From positions 1,031,569-1,051,114 of the forward strand of contig NC_090618.1 in the NCBI RefSeq assembly GCF_004359215.1: a DNA stretch of 19,546 nt, written 5' to 3'. This stretch comes from Bremia lactucae. Lineage: Eukaryota > Oomycota > Peronosporomycetes > Peronosporales > Peronosporaceae. A program made the translations under genes and the position numbers. Shown in pieces: positions 9,281 to 18,544 of the stretch. The notes beneath the pieces are model-generated. The model did no database searches. It saw nothing but the letters and a program-made list of their open reading frames with translations, and was not told the DNA's origin. Position 1 is the stretch's first letter, and each line of letters starts with the position of its first letter.

Positions 9281-9293
9281 AAGGGAGGGGTGA
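9281..9293 (+). other. gypsy polypurine tract
   Basis: AAGGGAGGGGTGA lies directly before TGTAACGGGG, the start of the 3' LTR. Plus-strand DNA synthesis of LTR retroelements is primed from such a purine run. Confidence 0.85.
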
Positions 9294-9398
9294 TGTAACG
9301 GGGTGTATCGTTACATGAAATTAACACTTAAAGGTTGTTAATTAATATATTATCTAAAAGGTAGATAATATTTGGAGGATATTACTTTATATAGTAAT
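9294..9398 (+). repeat. Start of 3' LTR of the plus-strand gypsy element, interrupted
   Basis: It begins TGTAACGGGGTGTATCGTTACA, a TG start with an internal TGTAAC/GTTACA palindrome like that of the other gypsy family here. It then becomes AT-rich with a hairpin (ATTATCTA / TAGATAAT, about 9351-9371). The end is not seen. An N at 9399 follows, and beyond it is the 3' end of the SSS transporter gene. Confidence 0.7.
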
Positions 9399-10686
9399 NG
9401 CCAAATCCGTCGAATTCTCCGCGTCAACTTCTGCAAGGACGTCTGGTGTCAAGAAAATGTGCTTGATGTCATACCAAGCCCCTGGAGGTCGCGCAAATCG
9501 ATAGAATCGGCGTAGTATTTTTTCCGGTGTACGTCGGGTCAAGAGGCACGCAATGAGAGACGTGACTCCCGAGATAGATGCAGTTATGGCAAACGCATGC
9601 AGTTCTTCTAGTCGTGGCGCGGCTCTGTACTCGAGTAGTATCCAAAAAGTGCCCATGATTATCACGTGTTTAAAACAAAAAAAAACATTCGTACTTACAA
9701 GATTACGGCGAGAGCAGCAACGTACCCCGCTGTAACCCCTAGGAGACAGCTAATGCATTAAAACGACCCCAGTACCAGGAGAAGAAAAAGGGCCAAATGT
9801 AGCCACCTGCCAGGGCAATGGTCATAAAGCCCCAGATCCGATTGATTGTTTGCACGTATAACGACAAAGAGAGCCCTGCGAGCATGACTACAAGAGACGA
9901 GATACGAGCATGCCGCAGCAATTGTCTCTTTGAAGCTTGTGGACGAAGAAGTGCTTGTAAGATGTATACAGTCCAGTACGACGACGCATTATTGATGGTC
10001 GTGTCAAAGGTTGTGAGTGCGGCGGCCACGAGTGAAGCCAAGACGAAACCTTTGTATCCATTTGGAAGCACCTTGCTGATCACAATGGGTACCACTCGCT
10101 CTGGATCAATGGCTACACCAACGTGGTCAATAGAGTATTGTATACCGAGTATAGCAATGCCAGCACTAAAAGCCCACCGTAGACTTAACAAGACCATGGC
10201 GACAAATGTCTGGGACCGTACTTCTCGCTCGGATTTAGTCGCCAGGACCGATTGTAACCCCGATCCTCCAGGGCCCACAGCTGATCGCATGATTTGAAGA
10301 AACGAGTACGACGCGATAATGTAGCCAAATGAATTGTACATGGAGTATGAAGCTTCTTCTGGGACATTGAGAGACCATGGCGGTACAGCGGAGACCCAAG
10401 CAATACGTGTCGTGTTATTTTAACAAATTGGCGGTCGTTTTGCATCGATGCAACGGGCAAAAAGACAAAAAACGTCTCTGGAAGGTGGACCAGGAATCCT
10501 GATATTGCGACCATTGTAAAGGAGGTGAAGATAAAGCGACTTTGATATACATCCGTGTATACGACCGTGGTATATCCGGATGAAATGGTGTATAGCATGG
10601 CAACGACCATCAACAAAGCAGCCGCCCAAAAATCAGATGGCAAATTCCCCACTCGGGCAATTTCACAAATTTCGTGAAAAATTTAC

Positions 10687-10752
10687 CTGTAATATTTGCA
10701 ATACTCCATTAAGTCGACGAATCGTCCAAGTAACCATTTACCCTTTACGTAC
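10687..10752 (-). other. 66-bp GT-AG intron in the SSS gene
   Basis: Donor GGAG/GTACGT and acceptor TTACAG. It separates FAVGGG from KFFTKFVKLPEW in a consistent phase. Confidence 0.75.
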
Positions 10753-10865
10753 CTCCACCCACGGCAAAATACGTCGTTGCCAAAATGCCACTTTTAAGTG
10801 AAGTGATGGCAATAATTGTACGCAGTATCACCGCATCAACGCGAGAACCAAAGCGAAACTTGATC

Positions 10866-10924
10866 CTGCACCATATTGAAGAAATTAGAAAGAGTGTAAC
10901 TGTTAAACGCACAGCTAGACTTGC
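10866..10924 (-). other. 59-bp GC-AG intron in the SSS gene
   Basis: The minus strand has donor GCAAGT and acceptor GTGCAG, with CTAAT as a possible branch region. Removing it joins ...GEW to KFRFG in one frame, as expected for the family. GCAAGT is the consensus of the rare GC donor class. Confidence 0.75.
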
Positions 10925-11433
10925 CATTCGCCTCGTGTCTTGACTGGACACCTACGCGAGAGCTTCCCCGTGTACGCCAATTGAAAGGCTAGAAAGAGGC
11001 AGAGCCCGCCGCGAATTTCAATATACATGCCCTTAATCCCGAGCGCATACACGAGCGCCGTGTTGATCATAGTGCCTGAGATATCAATGTACGAGCTCAC
11101 GTCGGCCACGGCCAGAGCGTACCAAGGTATCTTTCGTCCACCGAGATAGTAGACCTCTAAAACATTATTGGTCTCGTTGCGATCTTTGGCATCGCAGGCC
11201 TGATGACACATACGCTTTGATTGCAACAATTTATTGCGCTGCTCTTTTCGAGTAAAGTAGAGACCCACGATCATCACGGAGATGAGGTAGATGACACATA
11301 GTGACAAATCGAGCAGTCCAAGCTCCACGACGAGGCCCATGACGACTATACCTTTTGAGATGAATGGAGTTTTGTTGTCACTTTTATAGACTTTCGCAGG
11401 CACGAGTTTAGATTTTGTTGCCGCTTTTTTGTT

Positions 11434-11500
11434 CTTAGAAGCTATGACAAGTAATCAGATCATCGATAGTCACGCGTTAAAATCTTCGTACCGTACTTAC
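11434..11500 (-). other. Probable 67-bp first intron of the SSS gene
   Basis: Donor GTAAGT at 11500 and acceptor CTAAG before 11433. It joins a frame starting at ATG 11704 in phase 0 to the NKKAATKSK start of the transporter body. The first exon shows no recognisable SSS feature, so this joint is tentative. Confidence 0.45.
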
Positions 11501-11704
11501 AATAATTGTTGCGTGCTCGTTTAAAGAATGAATAATCTTACGAGATTGTTTTATTAGAACCGTATTTTGGGGGCACGCCGAAAAAGCATGCGACGTGTTT
11601 AAACATGGTGTTTGTAAGTGGACGTATACCATGTCAGCACATGTATATGTGTATAGACCACGACCGTATTGTGACTCTTTCGGTGAAGACAAACATTTCA
11701 GCAT

Positions 11705-11955
11705 GCAGCAAGCACGAAGAGATCACTCATCGCTCTTTCGAAACCTACAATGACTGTCTCTCAAAGGTTTAATGGACGCGCTTCACGAGGAAGACGACAG
11801 ATGCGATAGACACGAACGAAAGCTTCTGCAAGATTTTCGAGTGGCCCACATCGTGTACGTAAAACCATGGCAGCGCTACAAGCTGGCGAAATTATCCGCT
11901 TTCGCCTGTCTCGATAGCAACGTGCCGATGCCATCGCATAGTGGACACACGAGCT
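11705..11955. other. Upstream region of the SSS gene, no gene seen
   Basis: About 250 bp between the presumed first exon of the transporter and the copia 3' LTR. It should contain the transporter promoter. No coding frame longer than a shadow was accepted. Confidence 0.5.
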
Positions 11956-12233
11956 ATACGTATTAAAAGGCAAATTAGATTCTGGCATTCACAAGTTATT
12001 TCTCTGCACTCGTACCATACGATCTTACAGGCACGCGATCCTTCAACGCGTCGCGACTGTTCGCACCGCGCCATTGCGACTGCTCACTGCGCCCCATCAT
12101 GCCTCCGCGACTGCTGCGTACGTCGTCTACTTCTCCCTTTCCGCTGCAAACTGGAACTCAGTGTACCCGATACTGACCTGTCGCATCTTCAATGCAACTC
12201 TTGCGATTCACACAGAGCGACTTCTTCCAATAC
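11956..12233 (-). repeat. copia 3' LTR, with mutated ends
   Basis: Aligns with 16777-17086 over its whole length (shared ACAGGCACGCGATCCTTC, CTTCAATGCAACTCTTGCGA and so on). Compared with the 5' LTR it lacks about 30 bp of a GCGACTGCTC-containing duplication. Both TG/CA ends are altered: minus-strand start TATTGG instead of TGTTGG, and TTTTAAT instead of TTTTACA near the far end. Confidence 0.85.
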
Positions 12234-12243
12234 TCCTCCTCGG
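12234..12243 (-). other. copia polypurine tract
   Basis: The minus-strand run GAGGAGGAG lies directly before the 3' LTR start, in the expected place for plus-strand priming. Confidence 0.65.
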
Positions 12244-12269
12244 GCACCTTGGTTCCACGTCTTGGCGTA

Positions 12270-12779
12270 CTAGCCGACACTTAGCAGCCCTCGTAGCGTC
12301 GCCATCTTGGGAGGATCGACCACCTTGGTGAGCATGTCAGCCAGCATGAGTTCTGAGCGCACGTGCTGAGCCTCGATCACGCCACGACGAGCGTAGTCAC
12401 AGAGAAACTTCAATCGGATGTCGATGTGTTTCGCTTTAGTCGATGTCGCTTCGCCGTTGATCTGGCAAATGGCGGCCTGATTGTCAATGCGCATCGTCAT
12501 TGGTAGTGCTGGCTCCATGCCGATCTCACGCAGCATTTCACGGATTCCTAGCAGCTCCTTTGCCACTTCGGATGCAGCCACGAATTCGGCTTTCATAGTG
12601 CTGAGTGTGATGCCACCTTGTTTCTTCGCGCACCAGCTCACAAACATACCGTTGAGTCGCACAACGCCGCCGGTGATAGACTTGCGATCCTGTTTATCTG
12701 CTGCAAAGTCTGCATCACTGAACGACTCGAGCGTCGGTGCTTCGCCCGCATCGCGCTCTGGCACCATCTCTATCTTCAT
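12270..12779 (-). CDS. copia RNase H domain, open frame
   Basis: A 169-codon open frame at the end of pol. It shows the Ty1/copia RNase H signature: SDADFAADKQDRKSITGG, SWCAKKQGGITLSTMKAEF with the catalytic Glu in the KAEF segment, and IDNQAAICQINGEATSTKAK. It ends with LADMLTKVVDPPK, typical of the C-terminus of copia pol, about 27 bp before the polypurine tract. The Met is internal. Upstream coding is disrupted between 12780 and 13108, so this is a fragment of the polyprotein. Confidence 0.9.
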   Translation of the reverse strand: MKIEMVPERDAGEAPTLESFSDADFAADKQDRKSITGGVVRLNGMFVSWCAKKQGGITLSTMKAEFVAASEVAKELLGIREMLREIGMEPALPMTMRIDNQAAICQINGEATSTKAKHIDIRLKFLCDYARRGVIEAQHVRSELMLADMLTKVVDPPKMATLRGLLSVG

Positions 12780-13108
12780 CGCGATCGTCCCCTTTAGGTA
12801 TCTTGCGATTCTCTTGGCAAGTTTCTAGTCGTGCACACGCGGTTGGTGCGTCTGTCGTGTTGCTTTGTGTACTGCGAACGACACGTCTGGCCTCGTGCAT
12901 CGTGTAATCCAAACTATTGAGCCGACTAGAGACTGGAACGAACGGATCGTCGCGTGCTTGCCTAGGTTGTTGGTACCGAGTAGTTCGCTGTCAGCATCTT
13001 ACACTTCGTACACGTCTGCTCCAATCGGCGAACGCGTGGTATTTGCATCTTAATCCATGCTCTCGCAGCAGCTCGACGATGGCCTTCTTTTGGTCCAAAA
13101 CGTAACTC
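12780..13108 (-). pseudogene. Disrupted RT/RNase H connection of copia pol
   Basis: The minus strand between the RT and RNase H frames is coding in origin (short pieces in several frames) but broken by more than one indel and stop. No single frame can be followed. Confidence 0.6.
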
Positions 13109-14090
13109 TCACTTTCTGTCTGGTTCATACGCATTCCGAGGAACTTCGTAACTGGACCAAGATTTATTGATCGAGAGGCACTGCATCACGTCGAAGAACT
13201 GCTTGACGACTGCAGTAGACGTTCCAGTGACAAGTATGTCGTCGACATAGACGCCTGCAATCACGAGCTCTGCGTCCACTTGCCTGTAGTATAAGCAGCT
13301 GTCGCTGATACACTGCGTGTACCCGCCTTCGACGAGTCGCTGGTGCAACAGCTGACTCCAGAGTCGGCCGGCCTGTTTGAGGCCATAGAGACTTTTGCGT
13401 GAATCTCGAGTCAGGTCCTTCGTGCTCGTGACGCCGAGCTCGCGCATGCGCGCCGCTGGTACGACCATGCCGTTCGGGATGTGCAGTAAGATCTCGAGGT
13501 GCGGCTCCTTCGATGCTTTGACATACGCATTCGGTATGTCACCGTGCTGAGCCGGAACGCCCCACGTTGCAGCAAGTGCCAAGATCACTTTCACTGTGGA
13601 CATATCCATGACCGCAGCGAAGGTCAGGAAGTAATCAAATCCCAGAACTTGCTCGTTGCCACAGACAACCAAGCGGGCTTTGCGACGTTCGTGGTCACCA
13701 TCCGCGGTCGTTTTGGTCTTAAAGACCCACTTGGAATGCAAGACGTTGCTGCAATTCGGACGACGGACAACTGTCACACGTCGTTGGCCTCAAAAGCCGC
13801 GAGCTCCTCGTCCATCGCCTTCTTCCAGTTCAAACACTGCGTGCTCTTGTTCGCTTCGCGGTAGTTCTTCGGATCGGGTTCGAACACGTGGCTCACCACG
13901 TCAGTGCGATGAGCGGCCTCGTCCCGGCTCGTCGCGGATTTATTCGACGCTGAACGTGTGGCGATCGGTTGTCTCGTCCACTCGTGCTTCTTCTTTTTCT
14001 TCATGCCAGACGCCTTGTTCTTGTGTTGCGTCGCATGCACTGTATCTTGAGGGTCGCTGCTGGTATTCTCGTCCACACTGTCGTCGCTAA
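13109..14090 (-). pseudogene. copia reverse transcriptase
   Basis: Frame 14076-13774 reads WKKAMDEELAAFEAND at its end, and frame 13777-13109 continues with HSKWVFKTKTTADG and KARLVVCGNEQVLGFDY. It then shows STVKVILALAATWGVPAQHG, GDIPNAYV, KSLYGLKQAGRLWSQLL, and the YVDD catalytic box in GVYVDDILVTGT (13238-13249). All RVT_2 landmarks are present and only one frame shift is seen in the core. It ends prematurely at 13109. The Lys-rich stretch upstream is the integrase-RT linker. Confidence 0.9.
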
Positions 14091-14115
14091 TGAGCTCGCG
14101 CTGCAGTTGTGCGTT

Positions 14116-14898
14116 CTAAACTGTTGGCAGTGTCTCGATATTCTTGACATGTTGTGTGACGATAACAACATTGTCCTTGCGCAAATAAACACGAAAACCT
14201 TTTGTCTCGTGGCTTCGACCAACGATGATGCCAACTTGAGCGCGATGCGCGAACGAGTCCTTCCGTGGATCACGGTACACCGTGCAATGCGAACCAAAGA
14301 CGACAATCTCGCGTAGATCTGGAGCTCGCTTCGTCAGGCCTTCAATTGGGGATGCGCGATTCGGGTTCGCGCTCGTCGGGCTTCTGTTGAGTATGTATGT
14401 CGCATACTCAGCACCGTCTCCCCAGAACGTCAAAGGCAGTCTTGACGCAAAGATCATCGCCCGCGTCATGTTCAACACCGTCCATTGCATACGTTCGGCT
14501 TTGCCGTTGGACGCCTAATTGCGCGCCTCACTCACTTGGCGAGCGACACCAGTCTGCTTGCAAAACAAGTCGACGTTCTTGTACTCCCCCCCCCGCCGTC
14601 TGTGCGCAATACGGCGACCTTAAAATTGAACTCTCGCTCGAAAAAAGTGAGGAAATGCTCAAACAATTTTTTTGCGGCTGCATCCTTGGTCTTTGCCAGG
14701 AAATGCGGCAGTAGTTACTCTTATGATCGACGAAATTAACAAGTTACCGGTTCCGCAAGCGATCAGCCGCATCAATGGCCCTTTGAGATCGGAGCATATC
14801 ACTTCGCCAGCACGATCAATTGGAGAGTGCGCGCCGGTGTCCTTCTTGTTTTGGCTGTTCTTCGTCTGTTTGCTTTCAGCACACGTGATGCACGTCAA
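14116..14898 (-). pseudogene. copia integrase
   Basis: The first catalytic Asp is in ICSDLKGPL (14788-14790), after CITCAESKQ (zinc-binding Cys pair). The second Asp is in a degraded TDGG segment (14598-14600), where a run of nine C on the plus strand (14586-14594) breaks the frame. The Glu lies in SNGKAERM (14494-14496), just after an in-frame TAG. Downstream is AEYATYILNRSPT and FGSHCTVY, as in copia integrase C-termini. D-D-E residues remain, but three frames are needed, so the enzyme is not made. Confidence 0.87.
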
Positions 14899-15893
14899 AC
14901 GTCTGTGATCCTGATGCGAATGCCACTGCGCGGGTTCTTCCCGATCCTCTCGATCGTGTCATACGACAAATGCCCGAACCTCTGGTGGAAGTTCACGAGC
15001 GTCGCTTCTTGCACATCGGGCGACACATCTGCCGTCGCCTCCTCCTCAAGGGCAGCAAAGATCACGTCTGCTGACTTGATCGCGCTGGACGTCTCAACGA
15101 CCAGAACACTATTGCGCATCGTAACTTCAAACGCGACGTGTCCATCTGATCGCCGTACGACTTCACGCCCATCTTCAGTGTACGTGAATACGTACCCAAG
15201 CTGCTCGAGCTTTCCATAGCTGATGAGATTGTGCGCAAGACTTGGCGCATAGTAAACGTCCGACAGCTTGATCTGACGCTGCTCGCCGCGCGCTGTCACA
15301 AACAGGCGCACCTGTCTGACCTTCGTGAGCACGAGCTTCTTGTTGTCAGCAAGAAAGATCTCGTCGTTGTACTGCTTGCTGTCGATGAGTAAACGATCGT
15401 CGCTCACGATGTGGCGGCTGGCGCCGCTGTCAAGAATCCAGTCGGTGCTCGCGTCTGCTCGGCTGTCGTTCACTGCCAGCAGTAGCACTTCTTCGTTGTC
15501 GTCTTTGGCCTTCTTCACCTTCCTCTTGGAGCGGCAGTCCTTCTTTAAATGCCCCTGCTTCTTGCAGTTGTGGCACGTGCGCGTTTCCTTGCGCTGTGTC
15601 GGGTCATTGGCGACTGCGACGACCTCGCGACCCAGTGACTTGCCGGCACGACTGTCGACCTCGACTGCTTGAGCAAAGTGTGCAAGCTCCTCCGCTTGGC
15701 GCAAGTAGTCGATGCGTCCTGCGTCGAACTTCGCCATGAGCACCGTCGACAGATCCGCCGACGCATAGTGTAATATGTTGTCAAGTACCCGCGCCTCGGC
15801 GCCTCCTCCACACGCGTCGCTCATTACGACCATGTAGAGATAGTGTTCAGGCCACGACCTCATGTGGTCCTTCTTGGCCGTGAACAGCTTCAT
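14895..15893 (-). CDS. copia gag C-terminal part, protease and GAG-pre-integrase domain
   Basis: A 332-codon intact frame. In order: gag helix region (MKLFTAKKDHMRSWPEHYLY, DACGGGAE, YLRQAEELAHFAQAVE), the CCHC zinc knuckle C-H-N-C-K-K-Q-G-H-L-K-K-D-C (15534-15575), a Lys/Glu-rich linker, the protease active site WILDSGASRHIV (Asp about 15429-15431), then VYYAPSLAHNLISYGKLEQLG and the GAG-pre-integrase block NFHQRFGHLSYDTIERI. It runs straight from gag into pol as in single-ORF copia elements. The start is the first Met after a frame break near 15900, not the real one. Confidence 0.92.
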   Translation of the reverse strand: MKLFTAKKDHMRSWPEHYLYMVVMSDACGGGAEARVLDNILHYASADLSTVLMAKFDAGRIDYLRQAEELAHFAQAVEVDSRAGKSLGREVVAVANDPTQRKETRTCHNCKKQGHLKKDCRSKRKVKKAKDDNEEVLLLAVNDSRADASTDWILDSGASRHIVSDDRLLIDSKQYNDEIFLADNKKLVLTKVRQVRLFVTARGEQRQIKLSDVYYAPSLAHNLISYGKLEQLGYVFTYTEDGREVVRRSDGHVAFEVTMRNSVLVVETSSAIKSADVIFAALEEEATADVSPDVQEATLVNFHQRFGHLSYDTIERIGKNPRSGIRIRITDV

Positions 15894-15904
15894 CGATTGC
15901 GACG

Positions 15905-16771
15905 CTATGATCGTCGTCCGGAACGCTTGCTACATGCGCTCCATGATGTGGTCGAGCGTCGGGAGCTGCTCCCACCAAACATCGACTTGCTTATTGTAGT
16001 AAGGTAATGCCCGAAGAGATCAACTTTGACATCTTCAGCCCACAGGAAGCCGCACGCCGCCTGTGAGAAGTTCACCGCACGGATAAACAAGCGTCCCCAG
16101 TCCTGAAATTCGGCGCTGAGTCCTTGATACAGTTCGGGGCCGTCAAACTTCCGGATCGCGAGCTTGCGCTGACGCGCGTCCGGCGTCCAATACCCTTGCA
16201 GCACTGGCGCAGGTGCAGCAACCGGTGATGTCGCTGCCTGTTGTTGCATTGGTTCATACGCTTGCTGTGCGTATGCTTGTTAAATCGCCGGGGTCTGCTG
16301 CGGTGGCGGTACTCGCAAACCGAGCGGCTCGAGCAACAATTGTCCCATAACCGGAACTCGCAGACGTGGCCGCGGAGCTGCTGGCGGCTCAGGCGATCGT
16401 CTTGGCGGCATGAACACGAGTGCTTCGCGGTTCATTGGTCCTTTACCAATCCCTCTGCCGAGAGCGGAGTCAAACAGTCCACTGTCGATGGCGCAGCGTA
16501 GACGCTCGTTCTCATCAAGTTGCGTATGCGACATCTCAAGTCGGTTCATGCGGTTCGTCATGTTCTCGAGAGCAGTGAGAATCCGTGCGCTGATGTCCGA
16601 GGTCTCGCCCCTTTCGTGAGCGGGTGAATTGACGACCGTCGCAGCCGCGTGCGCCGCTGGTGTAGCGGCAGCTGCAGCTGGCGGTGCGACGGCCCTTTCA
16701 TGACCGTCGTCACCGACGCGTGCTGCAGTGCTTGGCGTGTAGTTCGTCTTGGAGCCAGGCATCGGGCTCAT
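15905..16771 (-). pseudogene. gag: copia gag N-terminal part with one in-frame stop
   Basis: It starts at ATG 16771 within the primer-binding site and runs 163 codons (MSPMPGSKTNYTPST, an Ala-rich stretch, then LENMTNRMNRLEMSHTQLDE, probably coiled). A TAA at 16282-16280 stands where a Gln codon is likely (CAA to TAA), in a Gln-rich segment. The same frame continues from 16279 with KLAIRKFDGPELYQG, FQDWGRLFIRAV and AACGFLWAEDVKVDL, the core of oomycete copia gag. The frame breaks near 15960-15905. Confidence 0.85.
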
Positions 16772-16776
16772 AACCC
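16757..16776 (-). promoter_or_regulatory. copia primer-binding site, tRNA-Met anticodon-arm type
   Basis: The minus strand directly inside the 5' LTR reads GGGTTATGAGCCCGATG. The plus strand GGG-CTCATAA-CCC looks like a Met tRNA anticodon stem-loop with a CAT anticodon. Priming by a tRNA-iMet half cut in the anticodon loop is established for Drosophila copia. The gag ATG is part of this site. Confidence 0.65.
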
Positions 16777-17086
16777 ATACGTTGTAAAAGGCTAATTAGA
16801 TTCTGGCATTCAAAACTAATCTCTCTGCACTTGTACCATACACTCTTACAGGCACGCGATCCTTCCACGCGTCGCGACTGTTCGCACCACGCCATTGCGA
16901 CTGCTCAAAGCGTCGCATACGCCATCGCGACTGCTCACTGCGCCCCATCATGCCGCCGCGACTGCTGCCGTACGTCGTCTACTTCTCCCTTTCCCGCTGC
17001 ATACTGGAACTCAGCGTACCTGATACTGACCTGTCGCATCTTCAATGCAACTCTTGCGATTCACACAGAGCGACTTCTTCCAACAC
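16777..17086 (-). repeat. copia 5' LTR
   Basis: On the minus strand it starts TGTTGGAAGAAG, like many copia LTRs, and ends near TTTTACAACGTAT. Because ACGTAT is shared by both LTR copies, the LTR may extend past TTTTACA to 16777. It has an extra ~30 bp partial duplication (GCGACTGCTCA twice, about 16886-16938) relative to the 3' LTR. Confidence 0.85.
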
Positions 17087-17926
17087 AAGCTCCTAAAGGG
17101 GATGCCACAGCGCCCTAGACTCGTTCTTGCAATTACGAAGCTCCTATCGGCATAAATAGTGGCAATCTGCAACAATTAAATGCTTTTTCCAACTTCGATG
17201 ATTTAATTTCGTATAGCCAACCGAGTATTATGTCAAATTTATTGTGCACTGTGCAGCTAAATTACACCAAAGGCTGAATGCGCTCCTTCGAATGTTAATG
17301 ACAAGCGTGTGAGAGCAGAGGCACGTCACGCTGTGTTCTATGCGCTTATATTAATTACAGAGAAGCCAGCATTTCACGTTGATTCGTCCACGTCGGATGC
17401 AGCAATTCTAGCGGTTGCCATAAAAATTAACTGACAACGTTAATTCACGACGCGTAAGCGTGTGTTGGTAAGGAAAATCAGTAATTAGGAGGGATTATTT
17501 ACTATCTGGATGTGTTTGCACCTCTGGTTGGACTTGTTGCCGCCGCTGTCGCGATCCTGACGTCTTCTTTGCATCCGCTATCGACCGAGCTCTTTTCGTT
17601 AGCGAACAAAGTTTGCGAGCTTGCTCGAAAAGCGGGTGAGTTTACAGCAAAGACGATGGAATGCCAACTTTTGGGATTGGAGCGCTGGATTTGCTGGCTG
17701 GAAATCAAGTGAATGACTTGACCACAGAAGGTGCTGAACCAGTGAGAGACTTGGTGTAGTTTAATAACGGATTGGGCTGCCTGGTCTGTATGTTGTTGAC
17801 GCTGACTTCGTTATGATTGGACTATAATTAGGATGAATAAAGATCTTGGTCATCTGTCAAAACCTGTGGCTTATACCTTTCATACATTAAGTCAATCACG
17901 TTGTAGATTACTTAGCCATTATATCG
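17087..17926. other. Intergenic stretch upstream of the CRN gene
   Basis: AT-rich up to about 17500. From 17500 to 17712 one plus frame is open without an ATG (hydrophobic LVGLVAAAVAILTSS, then charged residues to WICWLEIK and TGA); it matches nothing I recognise. The rest should contain the CRN promoter. No RNA gene seen. Confidence 0.45.
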
Positions 17927-18142
17927 TTGGTCAGAATCTATCCGTACCTCTTCAGCTCTTCCCATTATCCCTCATTCCAGAATCTGCCGCGAAAAGGAAA
18001 GATTGTCGCTCTTCTGTATGTCATCGTTGGCGTGGCTGGAGATGCGTTCTCCGTAAACATCGATACCAACAAGCTGGTGGACGAATTGGAGGACAAGGTC
18101 AAGGAGAAGGCGTGTGACACGATTAAAGGCGAAGCCCGCACT

Positions 18143-18163
18143 CTACAGCTTTTCCTGGCGAAG
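18143..18163 (+). other. LQLFLAK effector-translocation motif
   Basis: The codons CTA CAG CTT TTC CTG GCG AAG encode LQLFLAK, the LxLFLAK motif that defines Crinkler effectors. Confidence 0.9.
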
Positions 18164-18544
18164 ACAGCGGACGACAAGTGGTTTTCTTCTCGCTCAGAAG
18201 ACATGGAGAAGCTGATGGACGGCGAGATGACTGCTCTTGTCGAAGCGCTCACGAGTCAAGACAAAAGCTACGGGGATTTGAACTGCTGAGGAACGTGCTG
18301 ATTGGAATGGAACGTCCCTCAGATTGCCAGATTCATGTGCTGGTCGTCATTCCGGAGCAAGAAAACGATCCAGTGAATTCATCTTCATCAATGATGGCAA
18401 TTTTTCAAATATTGGTGTCGCATATGCTTACGGCGGCGCCAACGACGAAGACAATTGGGAATAAATACTTCAAGCACAACCTGTGCAAGTATTATAAATG
18501 CTATCAGCGGAAGAGAACCTGGGTTCGATGTATGCTTCTCGACG

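Larger units (their letters stand above)
3201..9398 (+). mobile_element. Degenerate Ty3/gypsy chromovirus-type element
   Basis: In order on the plus strand: partial gag with zinc knuckle, protease, RT, RNase H, integrase, a chromodomain-like segment, polypurine tract and the start of a 3' LTR. Protease-RT-RNase H-integrase is the Ty3/gypsy order, and a chromodomain after integrase marks chromoviruses. The 5' LTR and N-terminal gag were not found. The 3' LTR is interrupted at an N (9399). Frame breaks and stops occur in every domain, so the element cannot encode its own proteins. A minus-strand open frame fills the space between pol and the polypurine tract. Confidence 0.9.
9390..11704 (-). 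pseudogene. Sodium:solute symporter (SSS/SLC5-type), intron-containing, frame-broken
   Basis: A multi-spanning membrane protein predicted to couple substrate uptake to sodium. From the N-terminus: a hydrophobic helix (LSLCVIYLISVMIVGLYF), VEYYLGGR-type loop (VYYLGGRKIPWYAL), YIDISGTMINTALVYALG, RGGLCLFLAFQLAY, then FRFGSRVDAVILRTI, DFWAAALLMVVAMLYTIS, VYTDVYQS, MYNSFGYIIASYSF, SAVGPGGSGLQSVLATKS, and DTTINNASSYWTVYIL. It ends IACLLTRRTPEKILRRFYRF and ...ENSTDL. Introns are at 11434-11500 (probable), 10866-10924 and 10687-10752. A donor at 9698 lacks a clear acceptor. Frame breaks near 10655, 10415 and 9755 make it a pseudogene, or a good gene with sequence errors. The substrate is unknown. 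The first exon (from 11704) is uncertain. Confidence 0.82.
11956..17086 (-). mobile_element. Ty1/copia LTR retrotransposon, degenerate but structurally complete
   Basis: About 5.1 kb on the minus strand: 5' LTR at the right, primer-binding site, gag with zinc knuckle, protease, integrase, RT and RNase H, polypurine tract, and 3' LTR at the left. Integrase before RT is the diagnostic copia order. In-frame stops and frame shifts occur in gag, integrase and RT. The flanks GAGCT (11951-11955) and AAGCT (17087-17091) match at four of five bases and may be a mutated target-site duplication. Confidence 0.93.

Noticed and set aside
13969..14316. Plus-strand 115-codon frame inside the copia pol
   Set aside because: It lies opposite the integrase C-terminus and linker, which show clear copia features on the minus strand.
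16757..16780. tRNA-Met-like anticodon arm on the plus strand
   Set aside because: Only the anticodon arm is present, with no D, T or acceptor stems. Its place next to the LTR makes it a primer-binding site, not a tRNA gene.
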